DNA from: Symbiodinium natans | Taxonomy: Eukaryota; Sar; Dinophyceae; Suessiales; Symbiodiniaceae | Length of the DNA stretch: 64,000 bases | Reading direction: 5' to 3' | Assembly (NCBI GenBank): GCA_905221605.1 | Contig: CAJNDS010002612.1 | Location: 575,436-639,435, forward strand | Shown here: positions 1-10,094 of the stretch, one piece after another | Layout: each line of letters opens with the position of its first letter | Position numbering within the stretch: position 1 is the stretch's first letter | Notes under the pieces: model-generated | Database searches by the model: none | Told to the model about the DNA's origin: nothing | Seen by the model: only the letters and a program-made list of their open reading frames with translations | Translations under genes and position numbers: made by a program

Positions 1-103
1 CGAATGATCCACATGGATAGAGACATTTGCCCACATCAAACCATGGCGTGAGAGCCAGCTTATCATTCCCACCTGCACTCAAGGAATCCGGCACGCGCAG
101 CTC

Positions 104-179
104 AACCCTAAACCCTAAACCCTAAACCCTAAACCCTAAACCCTAAACCCTAAACCCTAAACCCTAAACCCTAAACCCC
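104..179 (+). repeat. CCCTAAA telomere-type array
   Basis: About ten near-perfect CCCTAAA units between unrelated sequence on both sides, so this is an interstitial array and not a chromosome end. It is the first of several dozen such arrays in the window. Confidence 0.95.
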
Positions 180-274
180 TTTCTTCCCTCCGGGAGGTCT
201 AAGTTCCAAGGGTTGTGGGATGAAGCCCTCCTCATGGAAGCCCGCGCGCAGCTTCTGAAGCTAAGAGCACCATA

Positions 275-390
275 ACTAGGATGCCCAGTAGTACCCTTAT
301 TCCCTTTTTGGGGGGGGTTTAGGTTCCCTTATAAACCTCTGTAAGCAAAAAAGGGCACCTTTTTAATCCTAGGTTACTGGGCAACCTAGT
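275..390. mobile_element. Small hairpin element, family A
   Basis: A non-coding unit of about 116 bp bounded by inverted ends: CTAGGATGCCCAGTA on the left and the complement of TACTGGGCAACCTAG on the right. A close copy lies at 23399-23514 and diverged copies at 25063, 28481, 40063, 45742, 50028 and 54265. The size, inverted ends and dispersion fit a MITE (a short non-autonomous DNA transposon). No target duplication was established. Confidence 0.75.
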
Positions 391-509
391 ATTTATACGG
401 TCCTCAAGGAAGGGCGGTTCGTGGGAGGGTTGGTGCCTGGAGAATCTTCGGGAAGTTCAGGGAGCCTCAGGGAGTAGTGGGGAGTATTAGGGAAGCTTGG
501 GTCGTAGGG

Positions 510-573
510 GAACCCTAGACCCTAGACCCTAGACCCTAGACCCTAAACCCGAAACCCTAAACCCTAAACCCTA
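510..573 (+). repeat. CCCTAGA/CCCTAAA variant array
   Basis: CCCTAGA units grade into CCCTAAA units. A CCCTAGA-rich array recurs at 52538-52612. Confidence 0.9.
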
Positions 574-683
574 ATTACATACCGCTCCAACTTCAGAATG
601 CTTTGAGAAGTCATCATGGAATGGGTGAAAGCTGGTTTGGTTTTACCTCCAAATATCGACACCCCTCACTGCAGGAACCTCCA

Positions 684-775
684 AATGGGGGTTAACGAAA
701 CAAAAGGGGACCCCTAAAATAGACCCCCAAATAGTAGGATCCCCTTATGGTAGTAAGGACCCCTTCCATGCGAAG
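684..775. mobile_element. Hairpin element family B, partial copy
   Basis: It shares the left end (ATGGGGGTT.ACGAAA) and the internal CCCCTAAAATAGACC...AAATAGTAGGATCCCCTTAT block with the family B copy at 19655-19770. The right inverted end is not recognisable. Confidence 0.5.
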
Positions 776-988
776 GCTGTGAAGCCACAAAATCTGCGAT
801 TCTGCTACTCACGGGTGCCTTCGGCTGAATGTCGTCGGATTTTTGCGCTTAGTTCGACAGCATCCGGGTTTTAGGGTCCGGGTTGGGCATAGGCATCAAA
901 AAAATAATAAGCATCAAAAAAAATAATAGGGATCAATAAAACAATAATAAGGATCAAAAAAAAAAATAAGCCATCCGGCCCACCTGCG

Positions 989-1250
989 TGGTCCTCTGGT
1001 CCCGTGGTCCTCTGGTCCCGTGGTCCTCTGGTCCCGTGGTCCTCTGGTCCCGTGGTCCTCTGGTCCCGTGGTCCTCTGGTCCCGTGGTCCTCTGCTCCCG
1101 TGGTCCTCTGCTCCCGTGGTCCTCTGCTCCCGTGGTCCTCTGGTCCCGTGGTCCTCTGGTCCTGTGGTCCGTGGTCCCCTGGTCCCGTGGTCCCCTGGTC
1201 CCGTGGTCCCCTGGTCTTGTGGTCCCCTGGTCCTCTGGTCCTCTGGTCTG
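989..1250 (+). repeat. 16-bp minisatellite (TGGTCCTCTGGTCCCG)
   Basis: About 14 direct copies of a 16-bp unit, with CTCCCG variants in the middle and a degenerate 3' side. All three forward frames are open and repetitive because 16 is not a multiple of 3. Those ORFs are artefacts of the repeat. Confidence 0.9.
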
Positions 1251-1279
1251 CTTGTCTGTCCGCCTGGTCCTGCTGGTCC

Positions 1280-2160
1280 TATGTGTCTACATAAATAAGT
1301 AAATTAAACAAATAAATAAAAATCAATAAATATAAATATATATTATTTACACACACACAATAGTGAAGGTCAACGTGTGTGTATATATATGTATGTATGT
1401 ATGTATGTGCATATATATATATATATATTTATACATATTACATAATACACATTACATTACACATTACCTATTATATATTATTCATTATATATTATTTATT
1501 ATTTATTATGTATTATGTATTATGTATTATGTATTATGTATTAATTATGTATTATGAATTATATATGTTTTAGGTTTTATGCTTTATGTATTATGATTAT
1601 TATTTAATATATTTTATATTATGTATTCTGTATTATGTTATTATGTATTATGGATTATATATTGGTTATGTCTTCTGTACTATGTACTATGTATTAGGCA
1701 TCATATATTAGATATATTAGTATATATAGCATTATATTATATTATTATATATATTTCATTATATATAAATATATATATATATATACTATAATATTATAGA
1801 GATATATTTTATTATATAGTATAGATATCTAGTATATGTATCATTTATATTATTAGATTAGAGGATCTATTATTATGATTTATATAGTATAGTTATACAT
1901 ATACATTTTATTGGCTGCTATACTATATATATATATCATATTAAACATTATATCAGGTATATCTATATAATTAGGCACACTTATATTTATATAGTATTAT
2001 ATACACATACATAGATATATATATATCATTTTATAGTTATATTTATATTTTCATTGTTGTACATTATATGATATCTGTAATGTATAAATAAGCAAAACAT
2101 ATAACATATAGAATACATCAAAAAAAAATAAATACATATATATATTATATATATGATATG
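1280..2160. repeat. AT-rich microsatellite block
   Basis: Runs of (TA)n, TATGTATT and related short units with almost no G or C. No coding signal was seen. Confidence 0.85.
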
Positions 2161-2189
2161 TAAGAGCAACCTGTTATTACTCATCCTGA

Positions 2190-3900
2190 ATGGCTGCTTT
2201 CTGTCATTAAAGTTTTTTAATAGTTTTAAAAATAGTTTTGAACTTTCCAAACGCATCCTACAACGATTAAAATTTAAAAACCATAAATAGTTTCTAATAT
2301 TCCAACTTTTAAAAAGCCATCTTAAAACTATTAAAAAGAAACGGCTCCAGGAGATTCCTGAACCTTTTGAAACATTAACACTGGTTCTTTTTTATAATAG
2401 TTTTAATAGTTTTTAATAGTTTTCCTGGCTGCTTTCTGTATAAAAGAGTTTTTTTGGAACTTTCACAACAGCATCCTACACTATTAAAAAACTTTAAAAA
2501 TCACTTTTCTTGTAATAGTTTTAATAATTCCAACTTTTAAAAAATAGCCTCCAAAACTATTTTTTAAACTAGTAAAAAGTTTTAATAGTTTTTAATAGGT
2601 TTCCTAAAACTTTGAAAACTATTTAAAACTTTTAAAACTATTAAAAAGGCTTTTTTAATAGTTTTAAATAGTTTTAAAAGTTTTTGGCCAGGAACTTTTT
2701 CTTTTAAGTTTTTTAAGTTTTTAATAGTTCCTTTAAAAAGCCTATTAAAACTAGTAAAACTCTTAAAAAGAAAACGCCTTGGCCAGGAGATTCCTGAACT
2801 TTTAAAACTATTAAACCTTTTTTTTTTTTTAAAAACTTTAAGAACTATTAAACTATTAAAAACTATTAAAACTATTAAACTATTAAAAAGGCTTCTTTTA
2901 ATAGTTTTAATAGTTTTTTAATAGTTTTAATAGTCTTCATTTTAAAACGCCCCCCGAACTTTAAAAACATATCTAAAAAAGAAGCATATTTTATAGTTTT
3001 AATAGTTTCAATAGTTGTTCTAAGAGATTAAAAGTTCGGGAATCTCCATGCCAGCCTTTTTCTTTTTCAAAATCAGTTTTAAATAGTTTTAATAATTTCA
3101 AACTTTTAAAAAAGCCTCCCAACTATTAAAAACTATTAAAAAGGTTTGGCATAGATTTATACTTTTTAAACAAACAAAACATGCACAATTTTTTTAAAAC
3201 TATAAACTATTAAAAAGGTTTATTTTTAATAGTTTTTAATATAGTTTTAATAAATTTATATATTTCATTTCAAATCACAATTTCAAAACTTTTAAAAAGC
3301 TTTATTAAAAAGGTTTCTTTTTAACTTTAAAAAGCCTCCCGAAACTATTAAAACTATTAAAAAGAACACTAGTTTTTAATAGTTTTTAGCTTTGAACTTT
3401 GAATATATTAAAGTTTTTAAAAAGTTTTAAAACTATTCCGGAACTCCATTAAAAGCTTTTTTTGTTTTTAAGTTTTAATAGTTTTATAGTTTTTAATAAT
3501 TTCAACTTTTAAAAAGCCTCCCGAACTATTAAAACTATTAAAAAGAAAGTTTTTCCCTAGGTTTTAAATTTGAATGTTTTAAAAGTTTTAAAAGCTTTAA
3601 AAGTTTCTATTTCCTTTTTAAGTAGTTTTAATATTTTAATAATTTCAACTTTTAAAAAAGCCTCCCGAAACTATTAAAACTATTAAAAAAGGTTCTTTTT
3701 AATGTTTTAATAGTTTTAAATAGTTTCAAACTGTTTTAAAAAGCCTCACGGAACTATTAATGCTTTTATATTTTAAAAAGAAGCCTAATTTAATAGTGTT
3801 TAAATAGTTTAAAAATTTTTTTAGTTTAAAAAAAGCCTTTTAATAGTTTTAAAAGTTTTAAAAGTTTAAATGTTTTTAATATTTTAAAAGTTTTAAAAGT
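2190..3900. repeat. TTTTAATAG / CTATTAAAA low-complexity block
   Basis: About 1.7 kb dominated by the 9-mer TTTTAATAG and its complement CTATTAAAA in mixed orientation, mixed with TTTTAAAAG-like words. The mixed orientations make it strongly foldable. It runs into the assembly gap, which may have been caused by this repeat. No gene was seen. Confidence 0.8.
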
Positions 3901-4000
3901 NNNNNNNNNNNNNNNNNNNNNNNNNNNNNNNNNNNNNNNNNNNNNNNNNNNNNNNNNNNNNNNNNNNNNNNNNNNNNNNNNNNNNNNNNNNNNNNNNNNN
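3901..4000. other. Assembly gap of 100 N
   Basis: One hundred Ns. The start of the transposon gene downstream lies in or beyond the gap, because the reading frame is already open at base 4001. Confidence 0.99.
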
Positions 4001-5078
4001 CCGTCTCAAGACGAAATCAATGATCTGAATCTTGGCCAGGACGCAGATGGTTTCGAGAAAAGTGCAAGACTGGATAGAGCGAGGAAGAGACGACTACTTC
4101 CAGGCGCCGACTCCACTATGTCCAGATTTGAACAATTCTTTGAGAACCTCACTTTGGTTGCAAATGAGCATCTTGCCATCGTTGTGCCTCGCGTGCCAGA
4201 CGGCGAGCCAAGCATACCTGACAAAGTGTCAAGAATTCGACAGCACATCTTGCAGAAGTTTCCGTCTATGAACGAAAGCTTGCTTCGGATTAGCACTGGA
4301 GCTATTTCCGTTTATCGGCTACGGCTAACAGATTTGCATGTTCGCGAGCTCGTCATGCTCTTATGGATCGTGGAGGGCGACATCCACATGCGATGTCACG
4401 AAGGAAATTTGTTTTTTTTTTTTTCAGTATGGTGCTTTCGCTTTGCATCGAGGTGTCCCGCCGCAAAACACACTTGCCAGAGTCAAACGGTTTTTCTTGC
4501 AACTGGAAGGACTGTTCAGACTTATGACGGCCGCTCCGCTGAGGACTGACGCGAATGTACTGGACCAGATTGACGATCTGCTTCGTTCACACAATAATTC
4601 TGCTCAGACTCTACTCGAACAATGTGAAAATGCTGCGCTCGGACACATTCCCAGCGGACCTCGCCGCGCGCAATCTCGAGTAGATCAAGAAGGAGCTCCA
4701 GATGCAGACCACGGTGTGCTTTCAGGACGGGCGATGGGCACCGCTGATTCTCTGACAAAAGCTGGCTACGTTCTGCAGACAAAGCTGCTTGAGGATAGAA
4801 TTTTTAATTTGGTAGTGGAGTGGTGCGATACACCGCAGAAGAAAGCAGCTGGCATCACGTACAAGGATTGCGCGGTGCTGTATGATGTTAGTCCTCAGAA
4901 GCACGTTGATTTTGCGCAAGGTGTCCCCGAAGACAACATCTACGTGCACATTCCTCATCCTCTGCTATGCGACTTGGGAGACCCCGTCTACGAGGCAGCT
5001 AAGAAGCGCTTGCTCCAGTTCTTCTCAGAAACGTTCTGGTTAAACAATGATGCCTCTCGGACTGAATTACTTTCTTAA
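4001..5078 (+). CDS. Transposon gene, N-terminal exons
   Basis: Exon 4001-4369 is open from the gap and contains a possible start at 4118 (MSRFEQFF). The intron 4370-4427 begins GTGGAG, ends in a T run plus CAG, and joins phase 0 to the exon at 4428-5078. The joined frame reads smoothly through the junction, from ELVMLLWI to YGAFALHRG. No known domain was recognised. The frame stops at TAA 5076-5078. The true exon probably ends earlier at a donor I could not place. The stretch 5079-5364 holds either an intron or one more short exon (a frame around 5108-5290 is open). Confidence 0.55.
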
Positions 5079-5313
5079 AACTTTATCGATCCTTTAAAAA
5101 CATAAGCGTGAACCGAAAGATAAAATTTGTTACGCGGTCCGAATCACGGCGACGTAAGGTTTTTGCTTGCCATCAAGCAGCGCTTGCTCTCGCCAAACGA
5201 GGTGAGAACATCGTGAGGTGCTTCATCGGGGTGCGCCCAGGAGGCAAGGCAAATAAACAACATATTTTAATGCGTACAGAGCCTGAATAACCAGCGACTA
5301 AAGTACAACATGA

Positions 5314-7662
5314 AAAAGTCTGCTGAGCTGCTATGGGCCGAACCACAAATATATTGATCCACAGATTTGGTATGACGAACAGGAAATGAGAAAGCAGATC
5401 GAACAATCCTGTGGCGCTTTCATCCTGACTGCTCAGGAAAAGCCTGAAACTTCCAGGAAGCTCAGGGAAGATTTATTCAAAAAAACTATGTCGGCGGACG
5501 GCATAGCTGGAAGAAAGCCGTACGGTGTTCAAACTCGCATGATTGAGTGCGTTGGCTGGAAACGCTGCGAACTGAATGCAATGTTTCGCTTCAGCGGAGT
5601 CACCGAGGAGAATTTTAATTCTGCACTTCGACGCGGATTCGTTTGGGCACCGAAAGCTCGCTTCATTGACAGCAGCATCATCAATGAAACTTACCCGGAC
5701 GCGAACTTAGATGGGTATTTCAGCAAAGACGACGAGCTCAAGGAGTTTCTTCGAAGTTCTCCAGCCGTCCTCGCATCCCTTCGTTTACAGCACGCATTCG
5801 AAGTGGATAACAGCCGAGCACATTGCAGGGACATGATCGAACAATACGCGTCTGGTTCTTTCACAGAGGATTGTATGAGAGAAGCCTGCAATCTTCGGGT
5901 GCAGAAGCGCTCATCCGAAACAAAAAAAACCCTGCAGGTGCCTGTAGATGAAAGCAGTCAAGAAGCCGACGCAAAGCAGAAGGAGTTACTGCAGCAATTG
6001 CGCAACGTTGCCTCTGCTATTCGAGACCACTGTCTTGACAAGAACAAGACGATGATCACGAAAGGGATGTGGAAATATGTAAAGCTGCCTTCAGATCATC
6101 CAAAGAACCTCGACAGGGACAGCTTGTGGGAAGCTCTATTGACCGAGAAAATGATTTTGCGTGCAGATGTCAAAAGCAACAAGTACAAAGATTCTGCTTT
6201 TCCGGCGGTTACTTTGACTAAGGGTTTGCGAGATGTTATTTCCGTGAAAGCCCTTGCCTCAGATGTTCATCACCAAGAACTGCAAAACATCCGAGCTGCG
6301 AAACTGTATGCTCACGGCAACGCAGATCGCGAAGCAAATGTAGCCTGCATTATTCAGTTTCTGAATCTCAAGACAAAACAAATGCGCAGCGCTGGCAGAA
6401 GGGGCAAGCAGTCAACTACAGCCAGCGAGAAGATTCGCGAAGCCGAAAGCCTCAGCAAGAAGCTTTCAGAAAGAGAAGAGCACATGTCCTCCTGGATTGA
6501 TAGGCTCTGTCTGAATCAAATTCCTGCGAAAAAGCGTCGCACTGGAAAGACACCTATGTCACAAGAAGAAGAGCTTCCGTGTGACTTGAAAGTAGAAGTG
6601 GGATATTCTCGCTCATTTCATGACCTCGTGCGTACAAGGGCGTACGCGCAACAGAATGGCGTGCAAAAATTTTCGCGGTGCTTGCAACGAACGATTTGCT
6701 CATCCGATACAAAGGATCTGGATATTGAGAATTCTGTCTTTTGCGTTCTACATCAACTTCTTTGTCGTTTGAACACCAATTCCGAGATCGAAGAGTGGGT
6801 CATCGCAATCATGAAGAGGTGTGCTCAAGAACGACAAGCAGTTTGCAAGCAAGAACTGAACACTTCGGTGAGGCAAGGTAAGCAGATCCTGCACGAGGTC
6901 CTGTTCGGCGGCAATGCGTCAGGACACCTGCCAGGGAACGTATTCTTGCAGAAGCTACAGAAAGCGTCAATTTACCTGAGATGGCTGGCCTGCTCTTTGT
7001 TGCCAGATGTTTATGAAACAGTGCTGGGCATGTCGGACAAGCCAAATCCAGAAGCTTCAACGCTTTTCTATCTGTATGCGGCGGCGGAAGATTATATTCT
7101 TGAAGCTTGGGAGGCCTGCGCACTGCAGCACAAGCCTGCGCATCTATCGCTTCATTTCGATGGCGTCCGGCTTGGTGGCCTAGAATCGACAATTGCAGCT
7201 GATGCGCTCTGCAAAGAAGCTATGTGTGCGATTCGTGATAAAACACAGTTCGAGGTTAACATCCTCGAAAAAAGACATCTATTTTTCAGAGAACTGTGTC
7301 GCACGCCTGCCGAAAGCAGTGAAGATGCAATTGATGATGTCCTGCTTGCGCATGGCAATTGTATTCCTTTGGCCTTAGCTCGACTGTTGCCTGGTATGAA
7401 GGATGCGATTATAAAGTCACTTGCGAAGCCCGGACAGAAAAACAGCGAAGCCTCGCAATGTGGATCCCGATGTTATCGGTCTGTCTTGGATGAACTCCAA
7501 CTTCACGCAGAAGCAACTCTCAAAATGAATGTGGAAGATCAGGGACTGTATTTGTTGCACGTCGAGCACGACGGCAATCCTCATTGCCTTGCGTGCAAAG
7601 TCAGAGAAAATAACCTGGTGGAAATGTGGGATGGCAATTACAAGACTCGCATGCTCTTGTAA
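5314..7662 (+). CDS. Transposon gene, central part with a papain-like cysteine protease region
   Basis: The frame is open from 5314; an acceptor at 5364 (ATCCACAG) is the likeliest exon start, and the first ATG is at 5386. Numbered from that ATG: residues about 370-400 are basic (KKRRTGK). Asp592 sits in LSLHFDGVRLGG, an unassigned motif. Residues 656-750 look like a papain-fold cysteine protease: Cys659 in HGNCIPLALARLL, His733 in GNPHCLACKV and Asp749 in MWDGN. The frame stops at TAA 7660-7662, but the same frame is open immediately after it and continues to 8427 in protein-like sequence. The stop therefore looks like a CAA to TAA (C to T) mutation. An alternative is a 42- or 45-nt intron starting at the GTAAGA that overlaps the stop. 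The fold call is by motif only. Confidence 0.6.
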   Translation, partial: KSLLSCYGPNHKYIDPQIWYDEQEMRKQIEQSCGAFILTAQEKPETSRKLREDLFKKTMSADGIAGRKPYGVQTRMIECVGWKRCELNAMFRFSGVTEENFNSALRRGFVWAPKARFIDSSIINETYPDANLDGYFSKDDELKEFLRSSPAVLASLRLQHAFEVDNSRAHCRDMIEQYASGSFTEDCMREACNLRVQKRSSETKKTLQVPVDESSQEADAKQKELLQQLRNVASAIRDHCLDKNKTMITKGMWKYVKLPSDHPKNLDRDSLWEALLTEKMILRADVKSNKYKDSAFPAVTLTKGLRDVISVKALASDVHHQELQNIRAAKLYAHGNADREANVACIIQFLNLKTKQMRSAGRRGKQSTTASEKIREAESLSKKLSEREEHMSSWIDRLCLNQIPAKKRRTGKTPMSQEEELPCDLKVEVGYSRSFHDLVRTRAYAQQNGVQKFSRCLQRTICSSDTKDLDIENSVFCVLHQLLCRLNTNSEIEEWVIAIMKRCAQERQAVCKQELNTSVRQGKQILHEVLFGGNASGHLPGNVFLQKLQKASIYLRWLACSLLPDVYETVLGMSDKPNPEASTLFYLYAAAEDYILEAWEACALQHKPAHLSLHFDGVRLGGLESTIAADALCKEAMCAIRDKTQFEVNILEKRHLFFRELCRTPAESSEDAIDDVLLAHGNCIPLALARLLPGMKDAIIKSLAKPGQKNSEASQCGSRCYRSVLDELQLHAEATLKMNVEDQGLYLLHVEHDGNPHCLACKVRENNLVEMWDGNYKTRMLL

Positions 7663-8427
7663 GAACTGCAGGACTTTGCACGTGAGGCCATAGATGCCAG
7701 CAGCCTCGTGACTTTCCACGTTTTTCAATCGCGTGCAGACGAGGCTGCGACTCCTCCCAACGATAGCAATTCTCCGGAAAAATGCTTATTTGGCCTACAT
7801 GCAGGAGCAGGACGAATGGAAACGGACTGGGAAGGCCTTCTTAGCAACCCTTGCGAATGCTCACCTCCGGAGCCTGGCAGCGATGATGAGTGCGAAATCA
7901 AAGAGGCAGAGGAGGATGAAGAGGAGGAGCCTGTAGTTGCTGTGGGGAATCTACTTCTCGGCTATTTGCAGAAGGAGGTCTCTGACGCAATTAAAGACAG
8001 TGGTTTGAACGTGAGACTGTGTCCTTTTTGCCCTTTTCGTTCTTTTCAACGCCATGCCCGAGTTCGTGAGCATATGGAGAAGTATCATACAAAGGAACGC
8101 CAGTTTGTGTGCAGCGGCACGAAACAACTCAAGATTGTGTGCGCGCTGTTTGATCATGATCAATTGGCAGGAGGTAGCGGCAAGTCTTATTTGCGCAGGA
8201 GCGCCGACATTTTACGTGCTTCAGTACAGCCGCCTCTTTCAGCTTACGTCAATGATATTGATCGGCACATACGTCTGGTGCTCACAGCTCATGGCCCTGA
8301 GTTTTGGCATCAAGAGACCTTGCTACAACGCAAGAAAACTCGGAGGGTAAGAAATCTTTACTACACGAAAGATTTCGGAGACATTGTCTACCGCGAGCTG
8401 CTGCTGTGTCATGCGAAATGCAAAGCG
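7663..8427 (+). CDS. Transposon gene, acidic linker and C2H2 zinc finger
   Basis: This continues the frame of the preceding block beyond its in-frame stop. An acidic run (EEDEEEEP, near 7907) precedes a C2H2-like finger: CPFC at 8020-8031, then His at 8071 and His at 8086 (a HX4H spacing). After it comes a conserved-looking block (QFVCSGTKQ) and a tail ending LLLCHAKCKA. The exon ends at 8427 before GTGACT. The 45-nt intron 8428-8472 ends AAAAG|G, is a multiple of three and contains stop codons in frame, so it must be removed. The finger probably binds element DNA (inference). Confidence 0.6.
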
Positions 8428-8472
8428 GTGACTTGGCGCAGATAATTTGTTTTTAAGATGTAAGGCTAAAAG

Positions 8473-9032
8473 GGTGTACGATGCTATTTCTGCTTGCCTG
8501 AGGCCCGACCCAGAATCGCAGCCAGCGTCGTTTCCGCCGGCTCTGAATTGGCATCTCTTCTGCCAACCGACGTGAGACATTGGTGGCCGATCATTGAAGA
8601 CGTTTTTTCATCGCCATCTGTTTGCCAGCTGCAAAAATCGACTGTGGACTGCCTCCTAGCAGCGAACGAGTTTTCATTTATTTCCATAGATGCTACCATC
8701 AAGTGCTGCATGGGCGTAATGGGGCAGGAATCATACCGCGCTCCGCGCAATGTCAGGAACGCTGCAGTTTTTGACGATCTCTCAGCAGTTCGTCGAGTCT
8801 TGACTGTGAGAGGCACCGCGGGAGCCTTGTTGGCAATGCTGCCAATCTCTTCGGAAAAGGCGGAAGAGGTGAGCTTGACTCTAGCGCAAAATCTGCCGGC
8901 CAAAGGCTTGGCACAGGTCCAGTGTGTCGCTTCCGATACAACTTCCCACAAGCTGTACGCGGAACTGCGTCGAGTAATGCCTAATCTGCAATGCCTTTCC
9001 TTGGACCCGATACATCTGGCTATAGTTTACGA
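8473..9032 (+). CDS. Transposon gene, DDE transposase part 1
   Basis: This block has the shape of an RNase H-like transposase: a first Asp in FISIDATIKC (codon 8689), a second in CVASDTTSHKL (codon 8935) and the block LSLDPIHL (Asp codon 9004). The pattern 'SD-T-S...DxxH' is reminiscent of ISL3 and MULE transposases. The exon ends at 9032 in VYE, where a GC donor (GCCACTGG) starts a 101-nt intron. Joining to 9134 restores GAG followed by YATWRKKT. Confidence 0.6.
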
Positions 9033-9133
9033 GCCACTGGACTCTTGAGCACGCAGCAGTTATTTCCGTAAATCTTGCTTTTTTTGTGTTTTTGTGTCAT
9101 AAATTGCGAGATCAGCACGCGTCTGCAAACAAG

Positions 9134-9560
9134 GTACGCTACCTGGAGAAAGAAGACCCAGGTGCTCGTTTCCTTCGAAAGATCTTGGCTAAGTTCAACG
9201 CTGTGGATCACAAGATTTCTCAAGACCACTGGGGAAGTCTTTATCGTGGCCACGATAGCAGAGGTCCAAGTCAGGCGGAGAGAACTCGCAGGACATGTAT
9301 TGAAACGTCTGCGATGCAGAAAGCAAAGGCACAACAGATCGTCGACGGCTTGGATTCGTCTGCGCCCTTCACTTCACGTTTCGAGTTTGTCGAGGCTCTT
9401 GCTGCTCTAGCCGCCGTCTTTTTTGAGGACATGGACCGCAAAGTCACCGGTGCCAATCAGAAAATCAGTCATTTGCTGTGGTGTAGCGCTGATCCTGATC
9501 GTGCAGAGTGGCTTTTTAACAATTTACGGTGGCGCCACACACTCAGACATTTGTCGTCAT
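9134..9560 (+). pseudogene. Transposon gene, DDE transposase part 2, with frameshift
   Basis: The exon enters in one frame (YATWRKKT) and the protein-like continuation (GARFLRKILAKFN) lies in another. The switch falls at AAGACCCAGG (9153-9162). One extra C would give K-T-P-G and join the two frames, so one C appears to have been lost from a C run. The second frame runs to 9560, in LRHLSS, where GTAGTC starts a 73-nt intron. This damage and the in-frame stop at 7660 argue that the copy cannot make a full transposase unless the base calls are wrong. Confidence 0.5.
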
Positions 9561-9633
9561 GTAGTCGACCTAAGGACCTAAGTTAATTCGGCTTCGGAAA
9601 GCCGTTTGTTGTGTTTGCTGCTCTCAACGAAAG

Positions 9634-10094
9634 GTCGCCGGACTCTGGCTCTTCTGCCGTCAGGAACCAGCTCTAATGAGGCATTGCATTCGGAAATTAA
9701 ATCCTGGTTTGCTCAGACACAGCAAGTTCATCAAAGCACTTTGTGCCTGAAACTGAAAATTCTGACCTTGAGCAAGATGTTGCCACACTTGTATGCTTTA
9801 CAACGGTCAACTATCAGCCAAATGAGCAGTCGCTTGATTTTGGCTAGATGCACTGTCCCATCAGTTTGGACTGAAGATGCATGGTCTGCGTGGTGCGAGT
9901 CCGCAGCAGGCGCAAGCAGAATTCTCAAGGCCGATCTTCCGCACAACGACAGTCGCGCCGAAGAAGCTGCCAAAGTGCGCAAGTGGAACATGAAGCGTCC
10001 AAGTGCTGCGGTTAAGAAGCGGCTCAAGCGTACTGTTTTCACTGTCTCCCGCCGTACAGATTTGCGAACTCAAGGAGCTCGCAGGCGAAATTAA
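9634..10094 (+). CDS. Transposon gene, DDE transposase C-terminal exon
   Basis: The acceptor AACGAAAG|GTCGCC restores the frame. LLPSGTSSNEALHSEI carries the likely catalytic Glu (codon 9678) in a 'G-S-NE-H' setting typical of the third acidic residue in ISL3/MULE-like transposases. The C-terminus is strongly basic (KRPSAAVKKRLKR, then RRTDLRTQGARRRN) and ends at TAA 10092-10094. Confidence 0.6.

Larger units (their letters stand above)
4001..10094 (+). mobile_element. Degraded DNA transposon gene: protease, zinc finger and DDE transposase
   Basis: Six coding blocks in one direction form a single gene when joined at introns 4370-4427 (GT-AG), 8428-8472 (GT-AG), 9033-9133 (GC-AG) and 9561-9633 (GT-AG). 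Three of these four acceptors are followed by G. One further join, between 5078 and about 5365, could not be resolved. Damage seen: an in-frame TAA at 7660-7662 and a one-base frameshift at 9156-9159. Both suggest a dead or decaying copy, although assembly error could explain either. Terminal inverted repeats were not found; the left side is hidden by the gap. The architecture resembles large DDE elements that carry a cysteine protease, as some KDZ-type elements do. The superfamily is not assigned. Confidence 0.7.

Noticed and set aside
1-600. A chromosome end marked by CCCTAAA repeats.
   Set aside because: The array is short, flanked by unique DNA, and dozens of arrays in both orientations follow across 64 kb, many inside introns.
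988-1302. Three overlapping ORFs of Val/Leu/Trp/Ser/Arg/Gly/Pro repeats.
   Set aside because: The 16-bp minisatellite has no stop in any forward frame. Identical composition in three frames shows it is a repeat artefact.
7651-7670. UAA read as glutamine (a reassigned code).
   Set aside because: TAA appears to end the transposon gene at 10092, and only one in-frame stop is seen; mutation or an intron is simpler.
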